Positions 1 to 8,301 of a DNA stretch of 64,000 bases are shown piece by piece (the first letter of the stretch is position 1; each line of letters begins with the position of its first letter). The notes under the pieces were generated by a model. That model did no database searches. It was not told the DNA's origin and saw nothing but the letters and a program-made list of their open reading frames with translations. The position numbers were made by a program, and so were the translations under genes. The DNA is from CAILUG01 sp903844415 (lineage in GTDB: Bacteria; Pseudomonadota; Gammaproteobacteria; Pseudomonadales; Pseudohongiellaceae): the NCBI GenBank assembly GCA_947477655.1, contig CANJTS010000002.1:62001-126000 (forward strand). The letters are read 5' to 3'.

Positions 1-297
1 GCCATTGGTATTTTCAAGATAAGTAAATTGCTGGCCATCAGTATTTAGTTTAATTATTTTGTCAGTTTGTTCTTGGGCAAATAGTACGCCGCCATCGGTA
101 GTCGCTGTGATGCCGTCAGCACTGAAAAAATCTGCCCACAGCAAAGACCACTGCGACCCTGCGGTCACAACACCATCAATAGCATTGATGGTTGTGACGC
201 GTTCTCCAGCCAATAGCGTTTGCGCAGAAATATGTCCAGCAACGCATAGCAGTAATACGCAAGCACTAACAAGTTTCAATTTTCGAATTGCAGTCAT
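1..297 (-). CDS. SMP-30/gluconolactonase-like beta-propeller protein, 5' part only
   Basis: This is the first 99 codons of a minus-strand gene that runs off the left edge. The start ATG at 295-297 is preceded by a GGAGCT ribosome site. Residues 1-25 form a signal peptide ending near HISAQ, so the product is exported. The mature part (QWSLLWADFFSADGITATTD, then GVLFAQEQTDKIIKLNTDG) has the blade pattern of SMP-30/gluconolactonase/NHL propellers, where a 'substance is present' strand precedes a 'render as text' strand. Lactonase activity cannot be judged because the metal-binding residues lie outside the window. Family assignment is inferred from the short visible segment. Confidence 0.65.
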   Translation of the reverse strand, partial: MTAIRKLKLVSACVLLLCVAGHISAQTLLAGERVTTINAIDGVVTAGSQWSLLWADFFSADGITATTDGGVLFAQEQTDKIIKLNTDGQQFTYLENTNG

Positions 298-398
298 GAC
301 AGAGCTCCATTTAGGTAAAGTAGTATATTAAAAAACCCAACATTAGTAATTTTAAAGGCAGGCGTGGGGCCTTCCTGCCAAGGGTGTGTGGATATTGA

Positions 399-1334
399 TC
401 AGCGCAGCAAAGGCCTGATGGTTTTAATGGTGACATCCTGTAACGGACGGGATTCAGTATTTACCGGAGTCTTGCCGATAATATCCAACACAGCCAGTCC
501 GCCACGAATTTTTCCAAACACGGTATGTTTTCCCGTCAGCCATGCGGTATCGGCGAGGGTGATGAAAAATTGGGAGCCATTACTGTTGGGGCCGCTGTTA
601 GCCATTGCGATCACACCTTGTACTGGTGTGCGTGAATGCAAAGTATCCAGATAACGATACCCCAGCATCTCGTAGATTTCTTTTACATTCAGGGTGCGCA
701 AACGTTGATCGACTTCGGCCACACGCGCTTCCAGGCTTTCTTTGCTGGTGATACCTAGTTTTTGGTAGAGCGGTTGCAATACCCGCACCTGAAAATCTTG
801 CTGGCTGCGAACGCCCAAAATCGGATTTGGCATACCTTGTTCGTCCAGCACCAGCATTTTGTCGAGGCCGAGACTTACCGCACTGATTTCATCTGCAAAT
901 TCATAACCGGGTGTGCCATCACCCAAGCCAGTAGGACTGCCGCCCTGAATCATGAAGCCAGCAATCACACGATGAAAAATTAGGCCATCGTAAAAAGGGC
1001 GCATGACTTGTTGGCCAGTAGCCGGATCTGTAAAGGCTTTGGTGCCGTCGGCCAAAGTCAGAAAATTTGCAACAGTTTGGGGTGCTTCTGCGGGGAACAA
1101 CTCCAGCAACATGTCACCGGCTGTAGTGCTGATCACCACCAGAGGATTGTTGATGTTGTCGATAGTCACTTGCTCGATACGGCCGTTGAGAGTGACTGCA
1201 ATAGTCGGTAGGGCAGGTGTAACCGGAGCCGGTGTCACCACTGGCGTTGCCGGAGGCATTACAGCTTCTGCTGCAAATCCGGGCAGCCCTAAAAAGAAAC
1301 CTGCAAGCAGGGAATAACGCAGTAATGTGATCAT
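399..1334 (-). CDS. exported cyclophilin-type peptidyl-prolyl cis-trans isomerase
   Basis: Catalyses proline cis-trans isomerisation, probably in the periplasm. The ATG at 1332-1334 follows a strong AGGAGG site; an ATG 33 bases upstream is in frame but lacks this. Residues 1-24 form a signal peptide ending in FAAEA, followed by a Pro/Ala/Val-rich linker. The cyclophilin domain shows the fold motifs FHRVIAGFMIQGG and ANSGPNSNGSQFFITLAD, plus HTVFGKI. An insertion of about 80 residues (LGLDKMLVLDEQG to SRTPVQ) splits the domain between the FADE strand and the GVIAMANSG strand, making the protein (311 aa) longer than PpiA/PpiB. The family is secure; the role of the insertion is unknown. Confidence 0.92.
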   Translation of the reverse strand: MITLLRYSLLAGFFLGLPGFAAEAVMPPATPVVTPAPVTPALPTIAVTLNGRIEQVTIDNINNPLVVISTTAGDMLLELFPAEAPQTVANFLTLADGTKAFTDPATGQQVMRPFYDGLIFHRVIAGFMIQGGSPTGLGDGTPGYEFADEISAVSLGLDKMLVLDEQGMPNPILGVRSQQDFQVRVLQPLYQKLGITSKESLEARVAEVDQRLRTLNVKEIYEMLGYRYLDTLHSRTPVQGVIAMANSGPNSNGSQFFITLADTAWLTGKHTVFGKIRGGLAVLDIIGKTPVNTESRPLQDVTIKTIRPLLR

Positions 1335-1475
1335 GAAATATCCTCCTGCACGGGAGTCTACCATCAAGCTTTAAATGGGCAAAAAAACAACTGTCGCGCC
1401 AGCACCCGAATCTGGTAAAAAGTGCAGGCAAAATTTCTATCCACTTTTCAATCAACTCCATCGGAGGAGACTACT

Positions 1476-1973
1476 ATGCAAAAATTTTCACCTGTTTTAC
1501 TTGCACTAGCCATGATGGTCGGTGCTACTACCATCGTTGCAGCTCCTGAATACGTGACCATCGCAATGGAAATTGATGTTGCCAAACCGGCTGACGAAGT
1601 TTGGGCCAAGGTGGGCAAATATTGCGATATCAGTGAGTGGCTCAAGCTGGACTGTGCAATTACATCTGGTACAGGCGAGATGGGTACTGTGCGTGCGTTG
1701 GCTGGTGGTCGTATCAATGAAATACTTGTTGCAAAAACTGCTCTTTCATACGGTTACACACAGCCCGTTGTGGATGGCCAGTTCTATAATCTCTATCACG
1801 GCTTCATGGAGGCTGTACCAGTTACTGCGACAACCTCAAAATTACTCTACACACTGATGTTGGATGAATCGGATAAAGCTGATCAGGCCGCCAAAGATGC
1901 TGATGTCGCCCGCCGCCGTGCTTCGTTTGAAACTGCGCTCAAGAACATGAAGGCAATTGCCGAGCAGCCATAA
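1476..1973 (+). CDS. exported SRPBCC (START/Bet v1-like) family protein
   Basis: A 165-residue protein whose ATG at 1476 sits behind GGAGGAG. The first ~21 residues are a signal peptide ending in IVAAP. The rest resembles the polyketide cyclase/dehydrase branch of the SRPBCC fold: an initial strand EYVTIAMEIDVAKPADEVWAK, the VGKYCDISEWL helix-loop, GTGEMGTVRALAGG and a long C-terminal helix (ARRRASFETALKNMKAIAEQ). These folds bind hydrophobic ligands in a deep cavity. No catalytic residue can be assigned. It is divergent from the cyclophilin gene, with about 140 bases between the starts for both promoters. Confidence 0.75.
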   Translation: MQKFSPVLLALAMMVGATTIVAAPEYVTIAMEIDVAKPADEVWAKVGKYCDISEWLKLDCAITSGTGEMGTVRALAGGRINEILVAKTALSYGYTQPVVDGQFYNLYHGFMEAVPVTATTSKLLYTLMLDESDKADQAAKDADVARRRASFETALKNMKAIAEQP

Positions 1974-2081
1974 GCATGCACGTATTAACCCCGGCGCTTG
2001 CTGCATAAACCGGGGCAGCCCTGCACCTCAAACGCACCTAGACACAACGACAAGTGCTGCAAATGTGCGGGGCAGCGACGC

Positions 2082-2873
2082 TCAGGGGACAATCGTACTG
2101 GTCCTGCCAATGGCCTGCTGCTGGTCGTTGACCATCAGGTCCGGCGCGTAGTTCGACTGCTGGCATTGGTACTCGAATAGTTCCTCACCTTCGTGCCAAT
2201 TGAGCTGGAGCCTGCCTTCGAGGGGGCGCTCATAGGTCTGGGGATCCTCCATCACAAAACGATAGGCCAGCGTGTTCTGGTCGGGTCTGCTGAAATACTC
2301 CGTCACATGCACCGCTTCGGTATGCGGCAGCCCCATACGTTCAAACCAGAAGTCGGTGTTATAGCCGACTGAATCAATCACCAGCGTATCACCGTCCCAC
2401 CAGCCAATATTGTGCCCGTAATTGGTCGGTTCAAAGTCTTGCGGATGAGTACGGCCATCCATAAACACTTCCCGGTAGGTGTGTGGCCCACCGATATCGA
2501 ATATGAACAAGCGCTGCAGACTGGTGATTTCGAGTATTTCCACACCATAAGGCGTCAGCAATTGCCGCATGGCACCCGAGGGCTTGCAGCGTGCATGGGG
2601 TTCGAGGTCGTGGGTCTGGCGCGCATCGAACAAGCCTTTGGCCCAAGGTTTGAAGGCAATCTCCTCCACATTGAAGAAGGGTATGCCAGTGCTGTAATCC
2701 GGTACCCACAGCCCCATCGGCTGTCCAGGTGCGTTGCTAATGAATACACGACCTTCAGCATTACGCGGGGCTGGGGAGGGCTCGGCAGCAGTAGCAGCAT
2801 GTGTGGTCAGCAGCAATGCTAATGCAACAGACAGGAGCAGACGCGGAAGAGGGTAGTAGCCGGACTGGTGCAT
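2082..2873 (-). CDS. exported WxGDTLV-motif protein, solitary copy
   Basis: One of three related exported proteins in this window (also 33300-34187 and 55326-56147). The ATG at 2871-2873 is preferred over an in-frame TTG upstream, and a signal peptide ends at ATAAEP. Shared landmarks in order: GGPHTYREVFMDGRTHP, GHNIGWWDGDTLVIDSVGYN, H(T)EAVHVTEYFSRPD, a DP-Y-RP strand and a C-terminal EYQCQQSN. The conserved acidic WxGDTLV segment and the single Cys near the C-terminus recur in all three copies. I know no function for the family. Unlike the other two copies, this one has no DUF6152 partner beside it. Downstream of its stop lies the SRPBCC gene, convergent. Confidence 0.7.
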   Translation of the reverse strand: MHQSGYYPLPRLLLSVALALLLTTHAATAAEPSPAPRNAEGRVFISNAPGQPMGLWVPDYSTGIPFFNVEEIAFKPWAKGLFDARQTHDLEPHARCKPSGAMRQLLTPYGVEILEITSLQRLFIFDIGGPHTYREVFMDGRTHPQDFEPTNYGHNIGWWDGDTLVIDSVGYNTDFWFERMGLPHTEAVHVTEYFSRPDQNTLAYRFVMEDPQTYERPLEGRLQLNWHEGEELFEYQCQQSNYAPDLMVNDQQQAIGRTSTIVP

Positions 2874-3126
2874 GTGGGTATCTCTGGTAGGCAAGTGACG
2901 AGAGCTGCCAGTATAAAGGGTGTAAAGGGGATTGGGGAAATTAACAATGACACTTACGCGAGATCATCGTGGCCGATGCTGTGCTGGAACTCAACTCCGG
3001 CCCCACCAATTTCGCCAGGGCGTCTGGATCGAGAAAGGCGCGCTACACAGGCTCGGGTTTGGCAGGCAGCACTGTGAAGTTTTGTGAGAAGAAAGCAATT
3101 TATTCGCAACCGAAGACATAAAAATC
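2874..3126. other. intergenic stretch without a recognisable gene
   Basis: About 250 bases separate the two minus-strand genes. Short open frames exist on both strands, but none has a ribosome site, signal peptide or recognisable motif. I see nothing firm here; a decayed gene fragment is possible. Confidence 0.4.
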
Positions 3127-3417
3127 TTAATGCACCACCTTCTTCCCTTTGGTTCCTTCCTCCATATCTCTTTGCGTAATCTCCACCACAAAGCTCTCCT
3201 GTTGTAGCTTCTTCACGGATTCCGCGCGTTGCTCGGCTTCTGCCTTGCGCAGTTTTTCTTCGTCGTGGAACAGTTCCGCATTGAGGGACATTTGCCGGGT
3301 CAGGTGGGTTTTCAGGCGGTCGACGACGTGTGTCATGACTTCGAGAGTTTGGCTCAACTGCTCCAAAGTCATCAAGGTCTGCTCAGAGTTCTTTTCTACT
3401 TCTTGTTTGTCGGCCAT
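3127..3417 (-). CDS. small coiled-coil protein, unknown function
   Basis: A 96-residue charged protein with no signal peptide. The start is supported by GAGGTGA upstream of the ATG. Heptad-like spacing runs through most of the chain (EQTLMTLEQLSQTLEVMTHV, then long runs of Glu/Lys/Arg/Ala), so a helical coiled coil is likely. The tail EEGTKGKKVVH is basic. It lies downstream of nrdB on the same strand but is separated by a hairpin repeat (3441-3475), so co-transcription is uncertain. I do not recognise the family. Confidence 0.65.
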   Translation of the reverse strand: MADKQEVEKNSEQTLMTLEQLSQTLEVMTHVVDRLKTHLTRQMSLNAELFHDEEKLRKAEAEQRAESVKKLQQESFVVEITQRDMEEGTKGKKVVH

Positions 3418-3440
3418 GGGGTCACCTCATTGTTAAGGAA

Positions 3441-3475
3441 GGAGTCAGACCGAGGCGCAGCCGAGCTCTGACCCC
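3441..3475. repeat. REP-like imperfect palindrome downstream of nrdB
   Basis: The outer arms (3441-3449 and 3467-3475) pair at 8 of 9 positions, with an inner GGC/GCC stem around a three-base loop. The minus-strand sequence begins GGGGTCAGAGCTC. GGGGTCAGAG-type palindromes resemble REP elements mobilised by RAYT transposases, from memory and not verified. It may also stabilise or end the nrd transcript; there is no T-tract. Confidence 0.5.
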
Positions 3476-3502
3476 GGGACTATAAGTGGCATTGAGCCGC
3501 TG

Positions 3503-4846
3503 TCATTCCCAGGTTAACGCGCCACCGGTTTGATATTCGATCACGCGGGTCTCAAAGAAATTCTTTTCTTTGCGTAAATCCATAATCTCGCTCATCCAGG
3601 GAAAAGGATTTTGGGCGCCAGGATATTGTTCCTTGAGACCAATTTGGATCAGACGACGGTTGGCGATGAACTGCAGGTATTCTTCCATCATCGCGGCGTT
3701 CATGCCGAGTACGCCGCGTGGCATGGTGTCGCGGGCATATTCAATTTCTAGTTGGGTGGCTTCCAGAATCATTTGTGTGGATTGTTGCTTCATGCTCTCG
3801 TTCCACAACTGCGGATTTTCTAGTTTGATCTGGTTGATCATGTCTATGCCGAAATTGAGATGCATGGACTCATCGCGCAAAATGTACTGGAACTGTTCGG
3901 AGGTGCCTGTCATTTTGTTGCGGCGGCCCATAGACAAAATCTGTGTAAAGCCGCAGTAGAAGAAAATTCCTTCAATACAGCAATAAAATGCAATGAGGTT
4001 GCGCAGCAGTTGTTGGTCGGTTTCCAGTGTGCCAGAGGTAAAATTTGGGTCGCAAATGTCGTGAGTGTATTTCAGACCCCAGGACGCTTTTTTCGCTACC
4101 GATGGTACTTCGTGATACATGTTGAATATTTCACCCGCGTCCATGCCAAGCGATTCGATACAGTACTGATAGGCATGGGTATGGATGGCTTCTTCAAAAG
4201 CCTGTCGCAGAATGTACTGTCGACATTCTGGATTGGTGATTAAACGATAGATGGCCAGCACCAGATTGTTGGCAACTAGCGAATCGGCAGTCGAGAAAAA
4301 GCCAAGGTTCCGTTTGACAATAGTACGTTCGTCGGCTGTCAGGCCGCCTTCCCTTTTCCATAGCGCGATGTCAGCATTCATGTTGACTTCCTGCGGCATC
4401 CAGTGATTGGCACAGCCATCCAGATATTTTTGCCAGGCCCAGTCGTATTTGAAAGGTACTAACTGGTTGAGGTCGGCGCGGCAGTTGATCATGGCTTTCT
4501 GGTCGACAGTAACCCGCTCGGCGGCACCGGCTAGTTCAGCGGCACCGATGCTAGGGTCGATGGCGGCCACAGCACGCAGGGCTAGCTCTACTGGATGTAC
4601 ATTACCTTCTGCTGCAGAAGTACGCGCCAAAGTACCAGTGGGAAGCACGGTTGAAATAGGGCTGGCTGTTATCGCAACCGCAGGTGCCGGTACAGCACCC
4701 AGTTCGACGGCTTTTTCAGCGAGTATAGCTGAGGTGTGTGTGGCTATTTGTGCAGCTAACTGCGCAGTTAATTGCGCTGCTAATTGCGCTACAACAGGCA
4801 CACTAGGCGCACTTTCTTCCTTGTTGAATTCATCCCAAGACAGCAT
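3503..4846 (-). CDS. nrdB: class Ia ribonucleoside-diphosphate reductase, beta subunit
   Basis: Carries the diiron-tyrosyl radical that drives ribonucleotide reduction by NrdA. The ATG at 4844-4846 follows GGAGGAG; an earlier in-frame codon at 4897 lacks a site. Residues aligning with the E. coli radical centre are D188, E219, H222 and Y226 (EEAIHTHAYQY). Later iron ligands lie in CCIEGIFFYCGF and ILRDESMHLNFG. The 447-residue chain is longer than E. coli NrdB (about 376) because of an N-terminal Ala/Gln/Thr-rich extension of about 110 residues with a short internal repeat (AQLAAQLTAQLAAQI). It is 88 bases downstream of nrdA and probably shares its transcript. Confidence 0.97.
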   Translation of the reverse strand: MLSWDEFNKEESAPSVPVVAQLAAQLTAQLAAQIATHTSAILAEKAVELGAVPAPAVAITASPISTVLPTGTLARTSAAEGNVHPVELALRAVAAIDPSIGAAELAGAAERVTVDQKAMINCRADLNQLVPFKYDWAWQKYLDGCANHWMPQEVNMNADIALWKREGGLTADERTIVKRNLGFFSTADSLVANNLVLAIYRLITNPECRQYILRQAFEEAIHTHAYQYCIESLGMDAGEIFNMYHEVPSVAKKASWGLKYTHDICDPNFTSGTLETDQQLLRNLIAFYCCIEGIFFYCGFTQILSMGRRNKMTGTSEQFQYILRDESMHLNFGIDMINQIKLENPQLWNESMKQQSTQMILEATQLEIEYARDTMPRGVLGMNAAMMEEYLQFIANRRLIQIGLKEQYPGAQNPFPWMSEIMDLRKEKNFFETRVIEYQTGGALTWE

Positions 4847-4934
4847 AACTCCTCCATACTCTTGTTTGGTTTGCTTACACGCAACACGCTTTAACAAAGA
4901 TCTTACGTGGTCTGTGCACTTTTATAGATAACTG

Positions 4935-7820
4935 TTACTGACAAGCCTCACACTCGGGATTGTCGATCAAACATGCCTTTGGTTCTGCTGCGGTGTCGAT
5001 TGCCGGTGCCAGCATTTGTGCTGATACTGCATTTAACTTGCCGGCCGCCACGGTAGATTTCTCAGTGCTGGTGGCCGATAACGCACGCAGGTAATAGGTG
5101 GTTTTGAGACCGCGCAACCAAGCCATACGATAGGTCACATCTAGCTTTTTGCCGTTGGCATCGGCGATATAAAGGTTGAGTGACTGTGCCTGATCGATCC
5201 ATTTCTGCCTGCGGCTGGCGGCTTCTACCAACCATTGTGGTGGGATCTCAAACGAAGTGGCGTACAACACTTTCAAGGCATCTGGGATGCGATCAATTTT
5301 CTGCACACTGCCATCGTAGTATTTAAGATCATTGAGCATCACGCTGTCCCACAAACCTTGTGCTTTCAGGTCGCGAATCAGATAAGGATTGACCACGGTG
5401 AATTCGCCGGACAGATTCGATTTCACATAGAGATTCTGATAGGTCGGCTCGATCGATTGGGATACGCCGCAGATGTTAGCAATAGTTGCGGTAGGAGCAA
5501 TCGCCATCACATTGGAATTACGCATACCTTTGGCGGCAACACGCTGTCGCAGTGGCACCCAGTCCAATGTTGCAGAAGTATCTACTTCCAGATATTGGGC
5601 ACCTCGTTCGTCACGCAGTGTTTGCAATGAATCAATTGGCAAAATGCCCTGTTGCCACAACGAGCCCTGGTACGATTCGTAAGTTCCGCGTTCTTCCGCC
5701 AGCATGGTGGAGGCTTCAATCGCGAAGTAACTAATAACTTCCATAGACCGATCAGCAAATTGCACCGCGGCATCTGAAGCGTACGGGATTTTTTGCACGT
5801 GCAAAGCATCCTGGAAACCCATAATGCCGAGACCTATCGGCCGATGCCGCATATTGGAAGTACGTGCCTGGGGCACCGAGTAGTAGTTGATGTCGATCAC
5901 GTTATCGAGCATACGCACGGCGGTATGTATGGTCTGTTTCAGTTTCTCGCGATCCAAGCCCTTGGCGCCAACATGCCGTACTAGATTGATGGAGCCTAGG
6001 TTACAGACAGCAATTTCGTCTTTACTGGTGTTGAGTGTGATCTCGGTACAAAGATTGGACGAATGTACAGCTCCCATATGTTGTTGCGGAGAGCGGATGT
6101 TGCAGCTGTCTTTGAATGTGATCCACGGATGTCCGGTTTCAAACAGCATCGACAGCATCTTGCGCCACAGGTCTTTGGCCTGTACCACTTTGTGTACGTA
6201 GATCTTGCCTTCTTTGGCCAATTGTTCGTAATGGTTATAACGATCCTCAAATGCCTTGCCGTATATGTCGTGCAAATCGGGCACTTCATTAGGGGAAAAC
6301 AAGGTCCATTTTCCGTCTTCAAATACCCGTTTCATGAACAAATCGGGCACCCAGTTGGCGGTATTCATGTCGTGGGCGCGGCGGCGATCATCGCCAGTAT
6401 TTTTGCGCAGCTCCAGAAATTCCTCTATGTCGAGATGCCAGGTTTCTAGATATGAACACACTGCCCCTTTGCGTTTGCCGCCTTGATTCACGGCTACTGC
6501 GGTATCGTTGACGACTTTCAGGAAAGGTACCACGCCCTGTGATTTGCCATTGGTGCCTTTGATATAAGCACCCAAGGCGCGTACAGGTGTCCAGTCATTA
6601 CCTAAACCGCCGGCCCATTTGGACAACATGGCATTGTCATGAATCGCGTGGTAAATGCCACTCAGATCATCGGGCACTGTAGTCAAAAAGCAGGACGACA
6701 ATTGTGGCCGCATAGTCCCGGAATTAAACAGCTGTGGGGTAGATACCATGTAGTCAAAGCTTGACAGCAGATTGTAAAACTCGATGGCGCGAGTTTCGCG
6801 CTGTTCTTCGTTGATGGCTAGACCCATTGCCACGCGCATGAAGAAAATCTGGGGCAGTTCGAACCTTATACCTTCGCTATGAATAAAATAACGATCGTAT
6901 AAGGTTTGCAGGCCTAGATAAGTAAACACGTCATCGCGCTCGGCCTTCAAAGCTTCACTGAGACGAGCTAGGTCGAAATTGAGCAACTCCGGCGACAGTA
7001 ATTCCAGTGCCACGCCTTTTTCGATGTAAGGTCGCAAGGAGGCGGCATAGCGGTAATGCATTTCAGACTGGGTAGCGTTTTGCGCCACACCCAGAAAAGT
7101 CAGGGCTTCGCTGCGGAGAGTGTCGAGCAATAGACGTGCTGCCACGTAGGTGTAATTTGGATCTTGTTCCACCAGGGTGCGGGCAGTCATGACCAGGGAT
7201 ATCTGGACGTCTTTAATATTGACCCCGGAGTAAAGGTTTTTCAGGGTTTCTTCGTAGATTTTGTCGCCGGTTACACCTTCCAGTCCTTCACATGCTTCGG
7301 TGATGATGGTGCGCAGTCGAGCCGTGTCGAGGGCACACGTAGTACCGTCGGGCAGGGTAACCAGCAAATCTGGGCGGCTGGAAACGGCTGGTGTTTGCTG
7401 GTGTTTCTGTTGCTGCTCGCGATCTCTAGCATGTTCGTTACGGTAGATCACATAACTGCGCGCTACTTTGTGTTCACCCGTGCGCATTAGGATCAGTTCG
7501 ACCTGATCTTGAATTTCTTCAATGTGGATGCTGCCGCCAGAGGGCATACGACGACGAAAGGTATTGCCGATGTCTTCGGCTAGGCGCGCAACTGTTTCAT
7601 GCACACGAGTAGATGCTGCTGCGTTGCCGCCTTCCACGGCCAGATAGGCCTTGGTGATAGCAATAATGATCTTGGAATCGTCATAGCCGACCACGGACCC
7701 ATTACGTTTGATCACTCTTAACTGGCCTGGTGCCATGGTAGTGAAGTTTTCGTCAATGGTGGGTGGCTGGCTGCTAGTGACAGCGCTAGCTGGACTTAAT
7801 TGTTCAATTTTTGTTTGCAT
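4935..7820 (-). CDS. nrdA: class Ia ribonucleoside-diphosphate reductase, alpha subunit
   Basis: Catalytic subunit that converts ribonucleoside diphosphates to deoxy forms. The start has a GGAG site 8-9 bases upstream. Residues ~32-128 are an ATP-cone (LRVIKRNGSVVGYDDSKI...). Residues ~150-225 look like a second, degenerate cone, an arrangement known from Pseudomonas aeruginosa NrdA. The barrel contains the active-site NxCxE motif (SSNLCTEITLN), SSCFLTTV and the MNTANWVPDLF segment. The C-terminal CEACQ supplies the redox-active cysteine pair reduced by thioredoxin/glutaredoxin. At 961 residues it matches the two-cone subtype. Two NrdR-like boxes lie about 220-270 bases upstream. Confidence 0.98.
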   Translation of the reverse strand: MQTKIEQLSPASAVTSSQPPTIDENFTTMAPGQLRVIKRNGSVVGYDDSKIIIAITKAYLAVEGGNAAASTRVHETVARLAEDIGNTFRRRMPSGGSIHIEEIQDQVELILMRTGEHKVARSYVIYRNEHARDREQQQKHQQTPAVSSRPDLLVTLPDGTTCALDTARLRTIITEACEGLEGVTGDKIYEETLKNLYSGVNIKDVQISLVMTARTLVEQDPNYTYVAARLLLDTLRSEALTFLGVAQNATQSEMHYRYAASLRPYIEKGVALELLSPELLNFDLARLSEALKAERDDVFTYLGLQTLYDRYFIHSEGIRFELPQIFFMRVAMGLAINEEQRETRAIEFYNLLSSFDYMVSTPQLFNSGTMRPQLSSCFLTTVPDDLSGIYHAIHDNAMLSKWAGGLGNDWTPVRALGAYIKGTNGKSQGVVPFLKVVNDTAVAVNQGGKRKGAVCSYLETWHLDIEEFLELRKNTGDDRRRAHDMNTANWVPDLFMKRVFEDGKWTLFSPNEVPDLHDIYGKAFEDRYNHYEQLAKEGKIYVHKVVQAKDLWRKMLSMLFETGHPWITFKDSCNIRSPQQHMGAVHSSNLCTEITLNTSKDEIAVCNLGSINLVRHVGAKGLDREKLKQTIHTAVRMLDNVIDINYYSVPQARTSNMRHRPIGLGIMGFQDALHVQKIPYASDAAVQFADRSMEVISYFAIEASTMLAEERGTYESYQGSLWQQGILPIDSLQTLRDERGAQYLEVDTSATLDWVPLRQRVAAKGMRNSNVMAIAPTATIANICGVSQSIEPTYQNLYVKSNLSGEFTVVNPYLIRDLKAQGLWDSVMLNDLKYYDGSVQKIDRIPDALKVLYATSFEIPPQWLVEAASRRQKWIDQAQSLNLYIADANGKKLDVTYRMAWLRGLKTTYYLRALSATSTEKSTVAAGKLNAVSAQMLAPAIDTAAEPKACLIDNPECEACQ

Positions 7821-8040
7821 TGCGTTAGCTCCGGGATGTTGTCCTTGTGAGGCAGTTCTTGCAATATTTGTGCCTATGCTATTGTTTTTATTGTGTTGCC
7901 CTGGTGTTGCTTTTTCCCGTATTTGTTTCTTGTTTTAAATTGCTGGTCAATCTTACAAATTTCGGCACTTTCTACTGTTTTTTTTGAGCCGGAATCAGCT
8001 GGAACTCATACCCGTTATATAAACAGGATTAAGGAGCTAA

Positions 8041-8087
8041 GCACAAGATATAGTTTTTTTTGTTCTGGTAAACACTATATCAGGGGG
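8041..8087 (-). promoter_or_regulatory. tandem NrdR-box-like operators and probable nrdA promoter
   Basis: Two 16-base sites at 8041-8056 and 8072-8087 resemble the palindromic NrdR box (ACACTATATATAGTGT-like). I count about 13/16 and 11/16 matches. Their starts are 31 bases apart, about three helical turns, which is the usual spacing of NrdR box pairs. On the minus strand a -35-like TTTACC and -10-like TATCTT flank a 16-base spacer spanning the boxes. NrdR represses nrd genes when dATP/ATP is high. The 5' leader would be about 200 bases. Confidence 0.6.
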
Positions 8088-8189
8088 TAAAAAATGTAGG
8101 CAAGCAAAATTTGCTGTTAATTGAATGTGGATAAGATGTGTATAGGACTAGGGTTGCAGGGTATAACCCAGATCGCATCATTCTGGTGC

Positions 8190-8215
8190 AAAAAAGGGAC
8201 AAAAGTTGTCCCTTT
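8190..8215 (-). terminator. rho-independent terminator of the ABC ATPase gene
   Basis: Perfect 10-base stem (8193-8202 with 8206-8215, AAAGGGACAA) around a three-base loop. Read on the minus strand it ends in a run of T, just downstream of the stop at 8302. Confidence 0.75.
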
Positions 8216-8301
8216 GGGGGCAAAACAGAGCGGTAAAGAGGGGCTTGCAGAGGGGGTTAGAGCTGACGACGGCAATATACTAAATTTGATAAATTATCCG
8301 T

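Larger units (their letters stand above)
7821..8301. other. nrdA upstream region (481 bases)
   Basis: Contains the nrdA leader and NrdR-like boxes (8041-8087) and the terminator of the ABC-transporter gene (8190-8215). No protein-coding gene is supported. The T-rich stretch nearest nrdA (7860-7990) is plausible untranslated leader. Confidence 0.6.

Noticed and set aside
2874..3126. Possible gene fragments between the WxGDTLV and coiled-coil genes
   Set aside because: Short frames on both strands without homology or start signals.
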